From V1-33 sp039795165 (GTDB lineage: Bacteria > Verrucomicrobiota > Verrucomicrobiia > Verrucomicrobiales > V1-33), in assembly GCA_039795165.1 (NCBI GenBank), contig JBDKER010000016.1, positions 38,119 to 102,118 of the forward strand: DNA of 64,000 bases, read 5' to 3'. The notes beneath the pieces were generated by a model. It searched no databases and was not told the DNA's origin. It saw only the letters and a program-made list of their open reading frames with translations. The position numbers and the translations under genes are program-made. Positions 35,570-44,651 of the stretch are shown here, piece by piece. Positions within the stretch are counted from its first letter, which is position 1. Every line of letters begins with the position of its first letter.

Positions 35570-37480
35570 ATGTCTGAATCTTCGTCCGCCTCATGGAAAC
35601 CAACAGCGGTGCAGGCGCTGCTGTGCTTTCTGTTTTTCATCGCTGGCTGGGTTGCTCAGGCTGCCGGGTTGGCGGGGATGGCCACCTTTTTGTTCGTGAT
35701 TTCCTGTGTGGCGGGGGGATACGACCTTGCGAAGGACACGCTGGGGGCCCTGCGGCGGAAGTCGCTGGATATTCATTTTCTGATGCTGATGGCAGCGGCG
35801 GCCTCGGCGGCGCTGGGGCACTGGCACGAGGCGGCCCTGCTGCTGGTACTGTTCTCCGGATCGTCGGCGCTCGAGGAATACGCGAATCACCGGACGGAGA
35901 CGGCCCTTGCTTCGCTTTTCCGCGATGTTCCCCGGACGGCCCGGCAAGTGCTCGCGGATGGATCGGTTGAGGAAGTTCCCATCGAAAGTCTGCAGCCGGG
36001 CATGATGGTGAGTGTGCCCCCGGGGCAACAGGTGCCGGTGGATCTGCGGGTCATTTCCGGGCACAGTGAATGCGATGAGTCCAGCCTGACGGGCGAGGCG
36101 AACCCTGTCAGCAAGAGCGCGGGCAGCGAGGCCATGGGGGGAACCATGAATCTGTCGGGCAGTTTCACGGGGGAAGTTCTGCGGCCGGCATCCCAGAGTG
36201 CGCTGCAGCAGATCATGGATCTGATCCGCAACGCGCAGCAGCGGAAGGCACGCGCACAGCATTTCACTGACCGCTTCGGCACTACCTACACGCTGCTGGT
36301 GCTCGGGTTGTGCCTGCTGCTGTTTCTTTCGTGGTGGCTGATCGGAAGGCTTCCTGCCTTTGGCGATGCACCCTCTGGAGAAGCGGGGGCGTTTCACCGG
36401 GCGATCACCGTCCTGATCGTGGCCTCGCCCTGTGCCCTCGTGCTGAGTGTGCCGTCGGCCATTCTGGCGGCCATTGCGCGGGGGGCCCGCAGCGGGGTGA
36501 TTTTCCGCGGGGGTTCTACCATTGAGGATCTTGCCGGCATCACGGCGGTGGCCCTTGATAAGACGGGAACTCTCACGACCGGAGAAATGAGTGTCGAGGA
36601 GATTCACGTTCTCCACGGCGGGGAAGAAGCGCTCCGCCATGCCGCCTACAACCTCGCCCGGCAGTCAACCCATCCACTGAGCCGGGCCATTGCCGCGAAG
36701 CTCACGGTCGGCACGGCGCGGGAGGATCCGCAGCATTATACCAATGTCCCCGGCAGCGGGGTCACCGGAATCCTGCGCGGCGGACAATGGGCCCTGGGAA
36801 AGCGGTCATGGATCGAATCCATGGCGACGGCACAACTGGAGCCCCGGGATTCCCATCCGAAGCCACCGGTTTCGTCCGAGGTATGGGTGACGGGGCCGGA
36901 AGCGACTGGCTATTTTTCCCTGCGGGATCAGCCTCGGGCCGAGGCGGCCGCACTGCTGGCGACGCTGCATGCCAGCGGACTGCGTACCCTCATGCTGACC
37001 GGAGACCGGCCGGAAGCCGCTAAAGCAGTACGGGACCTCACGGGTGTGCAGGAAGTCCATGCCGGGCTGCTCCCGGGAGACAAGACCGACATCATTGCCG
37101 GCCTGCAGAAGGATGGTCAGCGTGTCGCCATGGTCGGCGATGGGGTCAATGATGCCCCGGCGCTGACGCTTGCCAATGTCGGGGTGGCGATGGGGCTGCG
37201 GGGATCCGACGCGGCGCTGCAGCAGGCCGACCTCGTGCTGTCGCGCGACCGCCTAGAGGCCTTTGTGGATGCGTGGCGGCTGAGCCGGAATGCGGTGGGC
37301 ATCATGCGGCAGAATATTCTCGTGGCTTTGGGAACCGCGGGCGTCATGGTGCTGGTGAGCGTTCTGCGGGAGATCCCGCTCTGGCTGGGGGTGCTCACTC
37401 ACGAGGGCAGCACGGCCATCGTCGTCATCAACAGTCTGCGGCTTCTGCTGCCGGGATCCATTGGCACGCGCCGCTCATGA
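35570..37480 (+). CDS. P1B-4-type heavy-metal-exporting ATPase (CoaT/CtpJ-like)
   Basis: 636 aa from ATG at 35570; ATGs at 35558 and 35528 are alternatives. Integral membrane P-type ATPase: actuator motif SLTGEANP, phosphorylation site DKTGTLTTGE, the nucleotide-domain His in QSTHPLSRA, hinge VGDGVNDAPAL. The membrane metal site is SPC (VASPCALVLSV) rather than CPC, and the last helices carry THEGSTAIVVINSLRLL. SPC plus HEGxT is the P1B-4 signature, linked to Co(II), Fe(II) or Zn(II) efflux. No N-terminal metal-binding domain is present, also typical. Its stop overlaps the moeA start by four bases. Confidence 0.9.
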   Translation: MSESSSASWKPTAVQALLCFLFFIAGWVAQAAGLAGMATFLFVISCVAGGYDLAKDTLGALRRKSLDIHFLMLMAAAASAALGHWHEAALLLVLFSGSSALEEYANHRTETALASLFRDVPRTARQVLADGSVEEVPIESLQPGMMVSVPPGQQVPVDLRVISGHSECDESSLTGEANPVSKSAGSEAMGGTMNLSGSFTGEVLRPASQSALQQIMDLIRNAQQRKARAQHFTDRFGTTYTLLVLGLCLLLFLSWWLIGRLPAFGDAPSGEAGAFHRAITVLIVASPCALVLSVPSAILAAIARGARSGVIFRGGSTIEDLAGITAVALDKTGTLTTGEMSVEEIHVLHGGEEALRHAAYNLARQSTHPLSRAIAAKLTVGTAREDPQHYTNVPGSGVTGILRGGQWALGKRSWIESMATAQLEPRDSHPKPPVSSEVWVTGPEATGYFSLRDQPRAEAAALLATLHASGLRTLMLTGDRPEAAKAVRDLTGVQEVHAGLLPGDKTDIIAGLQKDGQRVAMVGDGVNDAPALTLANVGVAMGLRGSDAALQQADLVLSRDRLEAFVDAWRLSRNAVGIMRQNILVALGTAGVMVLVSVLREIPLWLGVLTHEGSTAIVVINSLRLLLPGSIGTRRS

Positions 37481-38676
37481 TCAGCGAAACCGAAGCGCTC
37501 GAGAGGATCCTTGCGGCACTTCCCGGTCCCGTCGCGGAGTCGGTCCTGGTTGAACAGGCCGCGGGCCGCTGCCTCGCGGAAGACATCCGGGCCACATATC
37601 CACTGCCGGGCTTCGACAACGCCACCATGGATGGATACGCGCTCCATGCCGAAGACTGCGGCCGCAGCGGCGACCGGCTCATGGTCCGTGGGGAACAGCC
37701 CGCCGGACCGGACCGGGGGCTCACGGTGCAGCCGGGTCAGGCCGTACGGATCTTCACAGGGGCACCGTTGCCAGGGGGCACGGCCGCCGTCGTCATGCAG
37801 GAAGATACCGTCAGAAACGGCGATGCCATCGTTCTCACGGAACCCGCCGCCCCCGGCGAATTCATCCGGCGGGCGGGAAGCGACCTCTGCAGTGGCCAAT
37901 GGATCGTCCGGCGCGGTCAGCGCATCACCCCCGCGCTCGCCGGGCTGATCGCTGCGCAGGGAATCGCCATGGTGCGCTGCGGCCGGAAACCGCGGGTGGG
38001 CATTCTCTGCAGCGGCGGCGAACTCGTGCCAGCGGGCCAGCCTCTTCCTGCGGCTGGCTACCTTTACAACAGCAATGGCCCCATGCTCAGCGGACTGCTG
38101 GCTGGCAGCGGGGTCGCCATCCCCGGCCCGGCCCTTCAGACGCCCGATGTGATGGAGGAGGTACGGTCCGCCCTGCGAGCGCTCACGGAATCGTGCGATG
38201 CCATCCTCCTCGCCGGCGGGCTTTCAGTGGGCGACCACGATCTCGTCCGGCCCGCCCTTGCGGCCGAGGGAGCGGTCACGGATTTCTGGAAGGTGGCCGT
38301 CCGTCCCGGCAAGCCGTTTCTGTTCGGGCACATGCCATCGGGCGTCCCTGTGTTCGGGCTCCCCGGGAACCCGGTTTCGGCATTGGTGACGAGTATGCTC
38401 TTTGTGCTGCCCGCCCTGCGGCACATGGCGGGAGCCGCAGAAACGGCATGGCCCCTGCTCCCGGCCACCATGGGATCGGAGGTGCGCAACGCCGGAGACC
38501 GGCCCCACTGGATCCGCGGGCAGTTCGACACCACGGAAGGCGTATTCCATCCCGCCGGGCTTCAGGAATCGCATGCCCTGGCTTCATTGGCGCGCGCCAA
38601 TGCCCTCGTGAGGCTGCCGCCTGGCTCCGTCACGGAGGCAGGTTCCCGGGTCCGCGTGCTCCTGCTGGAAGGCTGA
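37477..38676 (+). CDS. moeA: Molybdopterin molybdenumtransferase
   Basis: 399-aa cytoplasmic enzyme inserting molybdate into adenylylated molybdopterin. Start ATG at 37477 overlaps the ATPase stop. Landmarks are LPGFDNATMDGYAL, VRIFTGAPLPGGTAAVVMQED, LAGGLSVGDHDLV and VFGLPGNPVSALV, the MoeA core. No other molybdenum cofactor gene is visible. Its last 47 bases overlap the convergent zinc-ribbon gene. Coupling to a metal-efflux ATPase is unusual and may only reflect gene packing. Confidence 0.95.
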   Translation: MISETEALERILAALPGPVAESVLVEQAAGRCLAEDIRATYPLPGFDNATMDGYALHAEDCGRSGDRLMVRGEQPAGPDRGLTVQPGQAVRIFTGAPLPGGTAAVVMQEDTVRNGDAIVLTEPAAPGEFIRRAGSDLCSGQWIVRRGQRITPALAGLIAAQGIAMVRCGRKPRVGILCSGGELVPAGQPLPAAGYLYNSNGPMLSGLLAGSGVAIPGPALQTPDVMEEVRSALRALTESCDAILLAGGLSVGDHDLVRPALAAEGAVTDFWKVAVRPGKPFLFGHMPSGVPVFGLPGNPVSALVTSMLFVLPALRHMAGAAETAWPLLPATMGSEVRNAGDRPHWIRGQFDTTEGVFHPAGLQESHALASLARANALVRLPPGSVTEAGSRVRVLLLEG

Positions 38677-39025
38677 GGGGATCGGGCGCATGGCGCAGTT
38701 CCCCGCGTTCGCCGCTGTCTGCAGCGTCCATCCAGATCCGCTGGCAGACGAGGCACAGCTTGAGAGCGAGGACACCGGCCGGCAGCCGGCCATCCAGGGC
38801 ATTCATGGGCTTGCGGCATTCCGGACAGCGCACTTCCGGGGACGCCAGACGCGGGTCGGCGATGGCAGATTCCCAGATCCGGTTGGCATGCCATGCGGGC
38901 ACGAGCTTCCGGAATTGACTGAAATTGAGGGAAATCCCCCGGCATCGGGTGCAGCGCCAGATCATGCCGGCCTCCTCTTCGGTGGGCAGCAGCCGATCCC
39001 GGCAGCGTGGGCATTCCAGATGCAT
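38630..39025 (-). CDS. Zinc-ribbon (TFIIB-type) protein
   Basis: 131 aa with two zinc ribbons: CPRC...CTRC near residues 5-28 and CPECRKPM...CLVCQRIWMD near 67-98. The TFIIB-like zinc-finger family shows this CPxC/CxxC pattern followed by a WMD-like end. Such proteins often carry the ribbon on its own and their roles are unknown. The middle segment RKLVPAWHANRIWESAIAD is helical. The 3' end overlaps moeA by 47 bases on the opposite strand. No signal peptide. Confidence 0.75.
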   Translation of the reverse strand: MHLECPRCRDRLLPTEEEAGMIWRCTRCRGISLNFSQFRKLVPAWHANRIWESAIADPRLASPEVRCPECRKPMNALDGRLPAGVLALKLCLVCQRIWMDAADSGERGELRHAPDPLSLPAGARGPGNLPP

Positions 39026-39121
39026 GGGATCCCATCACCGCAGCCGGAGACATGACAATGGGAAGCGTCACGATTCCGCTTTTCCCATCGCATGAAATGT
39101 CCGAAGTCTTCCGTCTTTCTG

Positions 39122-39850
39122 ATGATGAACGATCCTGCGGTTCCCCTCCCCTTCTGGCGACGCTGGTGGAGACGCCTGATGCGGGCCGTCGGCATTCTCA
39201 TCGGTCTACCGGCACTCTACACGGGAACCGGCTTCGGACTGGGAGCCATCCAACTCGATGGCAAGCCAGCAGGGCCTCGCGGAATCGATATCTGGCTCGT
39301 CTCCAATGGGATGCACACAGGCGTGGTCATTCCTGCGGCAGGACCCGGCTACGATCTGCGGCGATTCTTTGCAGCGCCACCGGAGTATCATCAGGCGGAA
39401 TGGATTCTCGCCGGCTGGGGCGACCGTGAATTCTTCGAGAAGGTTCCTCAATGGTCGGACCTTACCCTGTCCCTCGGGGCCGCCTCCCTCATCGGGGTCC
39501 ACGAGACCGCCCTCAGCATCATCTGGGTGCACGATCATCCATCACTCTTCAGCGAGCAGCGGCAACTCAGGGCCACCGCTGCGCAGGTCCGTCAGTTGGC
39601 CGATTTCATTCAGACGAGCGCGGAACCCGCTCCGGGCGGTGGTGCGCAGATTCTGATTCTCCCGAGGGAGACTCCCGGCGAAACCTTCTACCGTGCCCGC
39701 GGACGCTACCATCTTTTGCGGACCTGCAACAACTGGACCAGTCAGGCTCTTGCCGCGGCTGACCTCCCGCGGGGAATGTGGACGCCCTTCGCGCCCTCGG
39801 TCATGCAGCACTGGCCCCGCGCGGCGGGCCATGTTCCCGCCGGAGACTGA
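39122..39850 (+). CDS. DUF2459 family membrane-anchored protein
   Basis: 242 aa from ATG at 39122; ATG at 39092 would add ten residues. An N-terminal basic segment (PFWRRWWRRLMRAVG) leads into one membrane helix (ILIGLPALYTG). The rest matches the DUF2459 pattern: IDIWLVSNGMHTGVVIPA, WILAGWGDREFF, IWVHDHPSLFSEQRQ and YHLLRTCNNWTSQALAAADLP, with conserved His and Cys suggestive of an unrecognised hydrolase or peptidase. Experimental function is unknown. It ends one base before the convergent anti-sigma gene. Confidence 0.82.
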   Translation: MMNDPAVPLPFWRRWWRRLMRAVGILIGLPALYTGTGFGLGAIQLDGKPAGPRGIDIWLVSNGMHTGVVIPAAGPGYDLRRFFAAPPEYHQAEWILAGWGDREFFEKVPQWSDLTLSLGAASLIGVHETALSIIWVHDHPSLFSEQRQLRATAAQVRQLADFIQTSAEPAPGGGAQILILPRETPGETFYRARGRYHLLRTCNNWTSQALAAADLPRGMWTPFAPSVMQHWPRAAGHVPAGD

Positions 39851-39851
39851 A

Positions 39852-40304
39852 TCAGCGCACGCCAGCCGGTATTCCGTCGGCCTGCTCCACAGTCCGGCGC
39901 TTTCCGGGAATTTCATCCGGGCTGACCCCGGCCGGACCATTTCCTGAAACCGGCACTGCCGCGGGTGCGCGTCCGGCCTCGAATCCGACAGGCACCGTTA
40001 CGGCGGTGGCATCACGGGGAACCACCGGGGAAACCGGAACGGGATCCACAGCGACGGAATCCGTCGTGTCCGGGCGGAGGAAAAAGCCCGCAGCGAATGC
40101 GGCCATGGCCAGTCCGGCACCCCATGCGACGGTCGGGCGACGGAACCATGCCTCCAGTGCGGCGAGCCATCCAGTCTCCGGCTTCCTTGCTTCCGCGCGG
40201 ATGCGGCGGTCAAGGCGTGACAGAAACGCTTCTTCGTATCCCGCGGGAGGGCGGACTTCCCCCGTGGTCCGGAGAAGGTGGCTGAGCTGGTCGTGCGGAT
40301 CCAT
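39852..40304 (-). CDS. Probable anti-sigma factor, membrane-anchored
   Basis: 150 aa from ATG at 40304. A cytoplasmic N-terminal region with helices (LLRTTGEVRPPAGYEEAFLSRLDRRIR) is followed by one membrane helix (VAWGAGLAMAAFAAGFFL) and a Pro/Val-rich periplasmic tail. No zinc HxxxCxxC motif is present. It starts 17 bases after the ECF sigma gene ends, on the same strand, the standard sigma/anti-sigma layout. The call rests on context and topology rather than sequence family. Confidence 0.7.
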   Translation of the reverse strand: MDPHDQLSHLLRTTGEVRPPAGYEEAFLSRLDRRIRAEARKPETGWLAALEAWFRRPTVAWGAGLAMAAFAAGFFLRPDTTDSVAVDPVPVSPVVPRDATAVTVPVGFEAGRAPAAVPVSGNGPAGVSPDEIPGKRRTVEQADGIPAGVR

Positions 40305-40321
40305 GGCGGCGGGAGGGTTGG

Positions 40322-40912
40322 TTATTCGAGGCAGTCGGAAAGCCATGCCTGCAGCTGCTTGTGGGCGTAATGCAGACGGGAGCGGACGGTGCCCTCCGAC
40401 ACCCCGAGGATGCGGCTGATTTCAGCATGAGGGAATCCCTGGATGTCGAACATGGTCACAACGGTCCGATGCTGATCTGACAACCGCTGGAGCGCTTCGT
40501 TCAATCGCCGCTGCAATTCATTGAGCCCGGCTTCCCGCACCGGGTCGGAGGGATCCGTGAGCGCCTCGGCCGTCTCCCGCGGAAGCGGCCGCAGGGGATC
40601 GTCGATGGTCTCGGTCATGCGCCGTTTCCTCCGCTTGAGGAAATTGAGGGTCATGTTGACGGCGATGGTGTAGATCCACGTGTAGAAGGCGCTGTCGCCG
40701 CGGAATTTCGCGAGGCTGCGGTACGCGCGGAGGAACACATCCTGGAGCAGGTCGTCGGTGTCTTCATGATTGCCAGTCATGCTGAATACCATTCCGTAAA
40801 GCTTCGGAACGTAACGCCGCACGAGTTCATCGAAGGCAGCCCGGTCGCCCTCACGGGCCCGCTCCACAAGGACCGGATCCGCTTCCTGACCGCTGGCTGC
40901 GCCGGCATTCAT
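40322..40912 (-). CDS. ECF-type RNA polymerase sigma factor
   Basis: 196 aa from ATG at 40912; upstream codons would overlap folB. Region 2 contains FDELVRRYVPKLYGMVF, DLLQDVFLRAYRSL and FYTWIYTIAVNMTLNFLKRRKR. Region 4 has LNEALQRLSDQHRTVV, the HTH ISRILGVSEGTVRSRLHYAHKQL. This is the ordinary two-region ECF layout, RpoE-like. A putative anti-sigma gene follows 17 bases downstream, and folB lies ten bases upstream, probably on the same transcript. The inducing signal is not evident. Confidence 0.93.
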   Translation of the reverse strand: MNAGAASGQEADPVLVERAREGDRAAFDELVRRYVPKLYGMVFSMTGNHEDTDDLLQDVFLRAYRSLAKFRGDSAFYTWIYTIAVNMTLNFLKRRKRRMTETIDDPLRPLPRETAEALTDPSDPVREAGLNELQRRLNEALQRLSDQHRTVVTMFDIQGFPHAEISRILGVSEGTVRSRLHYAHKQLQAWLSDCLE

Positions 40913-40922
40913 GCGGAATGAG

Positions 40923-41291
40923 TCAGACAGAGGCCTCCCGCAGCAGGGTGACCGAGACACTTCCGCAGTCGGGCAGGATGAATTTCCGCACGGTCACCCG
41001 CACGGCGCGCAGGGGCCATGCGGCAAGGAGGGCAGCAGCAAGGTCCCCGGCGAGCGTTTCAATGAGCTGCCGATCCCGCGACACCGCCACCTCACGGCAT
41101 TGCAGCGCCACCGCGCCGTAGTCCACCGTGCCCTCAAGGCTGTCGCCCAGATCACGGAAATCACGGCATGGCCACAGCACGAGATCCGCCTCCAGACGCT
41201 GCGGCACCGCCCGTTCTTCCTCCGGAACCCCGATGCGGCAGACGAGCCCCAGTCCCGTCACGGCGATGCTGTCGTTTTCCGGAGCATTCAT
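40923..41291 (-). CDS. folB: Dihydroneopterin aldolase
   Basis: 122 aa, the usual FolB length, catalysing formation of 6-hydroxymethyl-dihydropterin in folate synthesis. Visible motifs are the N-terminal VTGLGLVCRIGVPEEER, TVDYGAVALQC, RQLIETLAGDLAAALL and VRVTVRKF with the catalytic Lys. No other folate gene is nearby. It lies 23 bases downstream of the pilus/secretion F gene and ten bases upstream of the ECF sigma gene. Confidence 0.9.
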   Translation of the reverse strand: MNAPENDSIAVTGLGLVCRIGVPEEERAVPQRLEADLVLWPCRDFRDLGDSLEGTVDYGAVALQCREVAVSRDRQLIETLAGDLAAALLAAWPLRAVRVTVRKFILPDCGSVSVTLLREASV

Positions 41292-41314
41292 GACAGGAAG
41301 GCTTGCAGAGGGCG

Positions 41315-42634
41315 TCAGCGCTTGATGCTCGTGACCGACTGCAGGATCACGCTGACCATCATGTAGGCCATCGTTCCCACGAGCAATGCCATGATGAAGA
41401 TGATGACCGGCGTGATGGCAGCCATGCCGCGGTCGATCGTCTTCTGCAGTTCCTTGTCGTACCGCTGGGCCGACCGTTCGAGGGCGTGTTCGAGATCGCC
41501 GGTCTGCTCACCCACCGTGATCATGTCGGTAAGGAGTTCCGGGAAGAATCCCACCTTCTTGAGCGAGCGGGAGAGCGAGGCTCCTTCGCCGACCATCCCG
41601 ATCACCTTCTGGAGGAGGCCCTTGAGGTAGCGGTTGACGGTGGCGTCCCGCGTGAGTTCCAGCGCCCGCAGCAGCGGCAGTCCATTGCCGATCAGATTTG
41701 AAAGCGTCTCGAGAAAGGTCACGAAGAAGCGGGCACTGAGCAACGGCCCGAAGAATGGCATCTTCACGCTCTTCTCGTCCCAGAGCTGTCGGTACTTGGG
41801 AATCTCCAGCGCCTTCTGGAAGAGCCAGACGGAAAGACCGATGACAAGGGCAATCGCCCACCAGTAGCCAAAGAGAAAGTCCCCCACGCCCATCAGGAAT
41901 TTGGCCGCTCCCGGCAGTTCCTTGCCCATCGACTTGAGCAACTGCGTGAGCTGCGGAATCAGATAGGAAACAAAGAGAAGACTCACCCCGATCCCTGCCA
42001 CCAGAAGACAGACGGGATAGATCATCGCTGTCGTCACCTTGCTCTGCAGGTTCGAGACCGATACCAGATACTCCGACTGACGCTTGAGAATCTTCGGCAG
42101 GGCCCCGGAGACTTCCCCAGCCGCTGCGAGATTGCAGTACAGTTCCCCGAACGATGGACTGGCCGACTTGAGCGCCGCGGAAAAACTGGATCCATCCCGG
42201 ATCTTCGCACGCAGAATTGCCGTGACATCCTTCACCCCGGACAATTCATCGCGCGATTCCATGATGCGCAGCGCAGGCTCGAGCTGAAGGCCCGCCCCGA
42301 GGAGGTCACTCAGTTCCTCCGTGAACATGATGACATCGTTCTTCTTGAGCTTGACCGGCTGCAGGAGGGCCGGGTCCTTCGCCTTGGCTTTGGCCCCCGC
42401 CTTCTCCGGCAGTGCTTTGGCTCCCGCCTTGTCCGCTTTATCGGCAGTCTCCTTGCCCGCTTTGGCGGGCGGCTTGCTGTCGGCTGCTGCCCCTTCCTCC
42501 TTCGGCTTGACCGCCACCGGTTGCAGTCCGTTCCGCTCCAGCCGGCGCAGGGCGTCATGCCGGTCCGATGCGTTTAGTTCGCCAGCCGCCTTGGTGCCGT
42601 CGTGCCGGAGTGCCGTGTAGGAAAATACTGCCAT
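41315..42634 (-). CDS. Type II secretion/type IV pilus inner-membrane protein (GspF/PilC)
   Basis: 439 aa. An N-terminal YxA motif (VFSYTALRHDGTKAAGEL), a Lys/Ala-rich linker (about 45-95, low complexity with repeated AGAK units), then two T2SSF domains: the first around FTEELSDLLGAGLQLEPALRIM and the second around RFFVTFLETLSNLIGNGLPLLRALEL. Three membrane helices are visible (YPVCLLVAGIGVSLLFV, WWAIALVIGLSVWLF, IIFIMALLVGTMAYMMVSV). It organises the assembly platform for the GspE ATPase encoded 41 bases upstream. The charged linker is longer than in typical GspF. Inner membrane. Confidence 0.9.
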   Translation of the reverse strand: MAVFSYTALRHDGTKAAGELNASDRHDALRRLERNGLQPVAVKPKEEGAAADSKPPAKAGKETADKADKAGAKALPEKAGAKAKAKDPALLQPVKLKKNDVIMFTEELSDLLGAGLQLEPALRIMESRDELSGVKDVTAILRAKIRDGSSFSAALKSASPSFGELYCNLAAAGEVSGALPKILKRQSEYLVSVSNLQSKVTTAMIYPVCLLVAGIGVSLLFVSYLIPQLTQLLKSMGKELPGAAKFLMGVGDFLFGYWWAIALVIGLSVWLFQKALEIPKYRQLWDEKSVKMPFFGPLLSARFFVTFLETLSNLIGNGLPLLRALELTRDATVNRYLKGLLQKVIGMVGEGASLSRSLKKVGFFPELLTDMITVGEQTGDLEHALERSAQRYDKELQKTIDRGMAAITPVIIFIMALLVGTMAYMMVSVILQSVTSIKR

Positions 42635-42675
42635 GATGCGATCGGAAATTCTCTCGGAATCGAGCGGTCTGCTAA

Positions 42676-44481
42676 TCAGTCAGGTTCCCCGATCATCATG
42701 TCGGATGCGGTCGCACTGACCACTTCCTCGAGGGTCGTGTCGCCATCGAAGCATTTATAGATGCCGTATTCGCGCATCGGGATGAAGCCCTGCCGCACGG
42801 CCATTTCCCGGAGCTGCGCTTCCGTGGCCCGCTTCGTGATGAGGTCTTCAATTTCCTTGGTGACCACGCAGATTTCGTAGATGGCGAGCCGGCCATGGAA
42901 GCCGGAATGATTGCAGGAATCGCAGCCTCCTGGTTTGGCCACCATGCAGCGCCGGGTCTCGGGATTGCGGAAGCCGACCGCCCGCAGTTCATCCACGGTG
43001 ATTTGACCGGGCTGCCGGCACTTCGTGCAGAGTTTGCGCACGAGGCGCTGGGCAAGGAAGCACCGGACGGAAGCCGCCACGAGAAACGGTTCCACCCCCA
43101 TGTCGACAAGACGGGTGATGCCGGAGATGGCATCGTTGGTGTGGAGGGTACTGAAGACGAGGTGACCCGTGAGCGCCGCCCGGATCGCGATTTCGACGGT
43201 CTCGAGGTCACGCATTTCCCCGATCATGACGATGTCCGGATCGGCCCGCAGAATGGAACGGAGGGCCGTCGCAAAGGTCAGATTGATCTCGCTCTTCACC
43301 GCGATCTGCACGACGCCCTCGATCTTGTTTTCGACTGGGTCTTCGACCGTGACGATCCGGCTGTCGACCGTGTTCAGTTCGCTCAGGAAGGTGTAGAGAC
43401 TCGTGGATTTACCGGATCCCGTCGGCCCCGTGATCAGCACGATCCCGTTGGGCAGCTTGAGCATGGCATCGATGATCTGCCGGACCTGGGGAATCATCCC
43501 GAGCTTGTCGAGATTGAACTTCTGCTGGTTGAGGAGACGCAGACTGACCGTTTCGCCGAGTACGCTGGGAATGGTGGCGACCCGGACGTCGATCTGATTG
43601 CCGTCCAGTTCCAGCCCGATGCGTCCGTCCTGCGGGAGGCGGCGCTCGGCAATATCGAGCCGCGACATGATCTTGAGTCGCGCAATCACCATGTTCTGGA
43701 GTGCCTTGATGTTTTCGGGAACGGGCACATCCACGAGCAGACCGTCGATCCGGTAGCGGATGCGCAGGCTATTCTCCATGGGTTCGACGTGAATATCGGT
43801 GGCCCGCTGATGGAGGGCCTGACGGATGATCTGGTTGACGAATTTGACGACGGAGGCCTCGTCATCGTCATCGTCGATGATGTTGGTTTCCTCCTGCATG
43901 TCGAGGCCCTGGGAATCGGCGAGGTCCCGGCCCTTGAGGAGGGCTTCAAACGTATCGGCACCGACCCCGTAGAGCTTCTGAATGCCCTGCAGCAGCCGGG
44001 TACGGCTGGCCATGTGCCACTGGACGCGGCAGGGAATCGCCTGGGCCACGGCGTGGCGTGCGTGGTAATTGAACGGATCGTAGGTCGCGAGGGCGAGGAC
44101 CGGTTCGCCTTCGGTTTCTCCTTCGGCGAGCTGGGGTGGTTCCCCGTCTTCATCGGGCTCGGCCATCATGCGGGCCGGATCGCCGTACCAGAGCGGCAGA
44201 AGACGGTGCCGCAGCGCCACTGCCGCGGAACAGACTTCCTTTAGTTTCCGGGAATTGCGGGGCTTCAGATCCGCCTCCCATGGGAGGTGCAGCCACTCGC
44301 TGAGATGACCCAGAAAGGCTTCCTCCGGCATCGTCTGGGCATCGAGAAGGTCATCGACCACGCTGCGCTGCGCCATGGCCGCTTGGCTGATGGCAGCTGC
44401 CACCGCTTCAAGGTTTTCCGCTCCCGCCGCTTCCGCGGAACGGACCAGCATTTCATTCATGCGTTGGGCTAAGGAAGACAT
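42676..44481 (-). CDS. Type II secretion/type IV pilus assembly ATPase (GspE/PilB)
   Basis: 601 aa. The N-terminal domain (1-160) is GspE/PilB-like with an acidic insert (EDGEPPQLAEGETEG). The ATPase core has Walker A GPTGSGKST at about 352-360, Walker B-like DPDIVMIGEMRD, TGHLVFSTLHTNDA with conserved His, and a C-terminal zinc site CTKC...CDSC. It powers pseudopilus or pilus assembly with the GspF/PilC protein encoded next. No GspD, GspG or prepilin gene lies in the window, so secretion and piliation cannot be distinguished. Confidence 0.92.
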   Translation of the reverse strand: MSSLAQRMNEMLVRSAEAAGAENLEAVAAAISQAAMAQRSVVDDLLDAQTMPEEAFLGHLSEWLHLPWEADLKPRNSRKLKEVCSAAVALRHRLLPLWYGDPARMMAEPDEDGEPPQLAEGETEGEPVLALATYDPFNYHARHAVAQAIPCRVQWHMASRTRLLQGIQKLYGVGADTFEALLKGRDLADSQGLDMQEETNIIDDDDDEASVVKFVNQIIRQALHQRATDIHVEPMENSLRIRYRIDGLLVDVPVPENIKALQNMVIARLKIMSRLDIAERRLPQDGRIGLELDGNQIDVRVATIPSVLGETVSLRLLNQQKFNLDKLGMIPQVRQIIDAMLKLPNGIVLITGPTGSGKSTSLYTFLSELNTVDSRIVTVEDPVENKIEGVVQIAVKSEINLTFATALRSILRADPDIVMIGEMRDLETVEIAIRAALTGHLVFSTLHTNDAISGITRLVDMGVEPFLVAASVRCFLAQRLVRKLCTKCRQPGQITVDELRAVGFRNPETRRCMVAKPGGCDSCNHSGFHGRLAIYEICVVTKEIEDLITKRATEAQLREMAVRQGFIPMREYGIYKCFDGDTTLEEVVSATASDMMIGEPD

Positions 44482-44651
44482 GCGTGCAAATCAGAGGAAT
44501 TGGATCGGAAAATCGGGCGGAAGTCCCGGAATGGCACCGCCAACCCGGATTCTGTTTCTGGCCGTAACCCGGCGAGGGCTTCGGACAACGGGATTTCTTC
44601 CCGCGTTCAATCCAGCGGACGGAAATTCCCGCAGCGGACGGATATGCCGGC

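Noticed and set aside
35591..36640. 349-codon minus-strand open frame opposite the metal ATPase
   Set aside because: The ATPase motifs on the plus strand are complete; this frame is Arg/His/Gln-rich with no domain.
42310..42558. Lys/Ala-rich repeats in the GspF-like gene as a separate repeat element
   Set aside because: They encode a low-complexity protein linker in frame and show no DNA-level array or mobile-element features.
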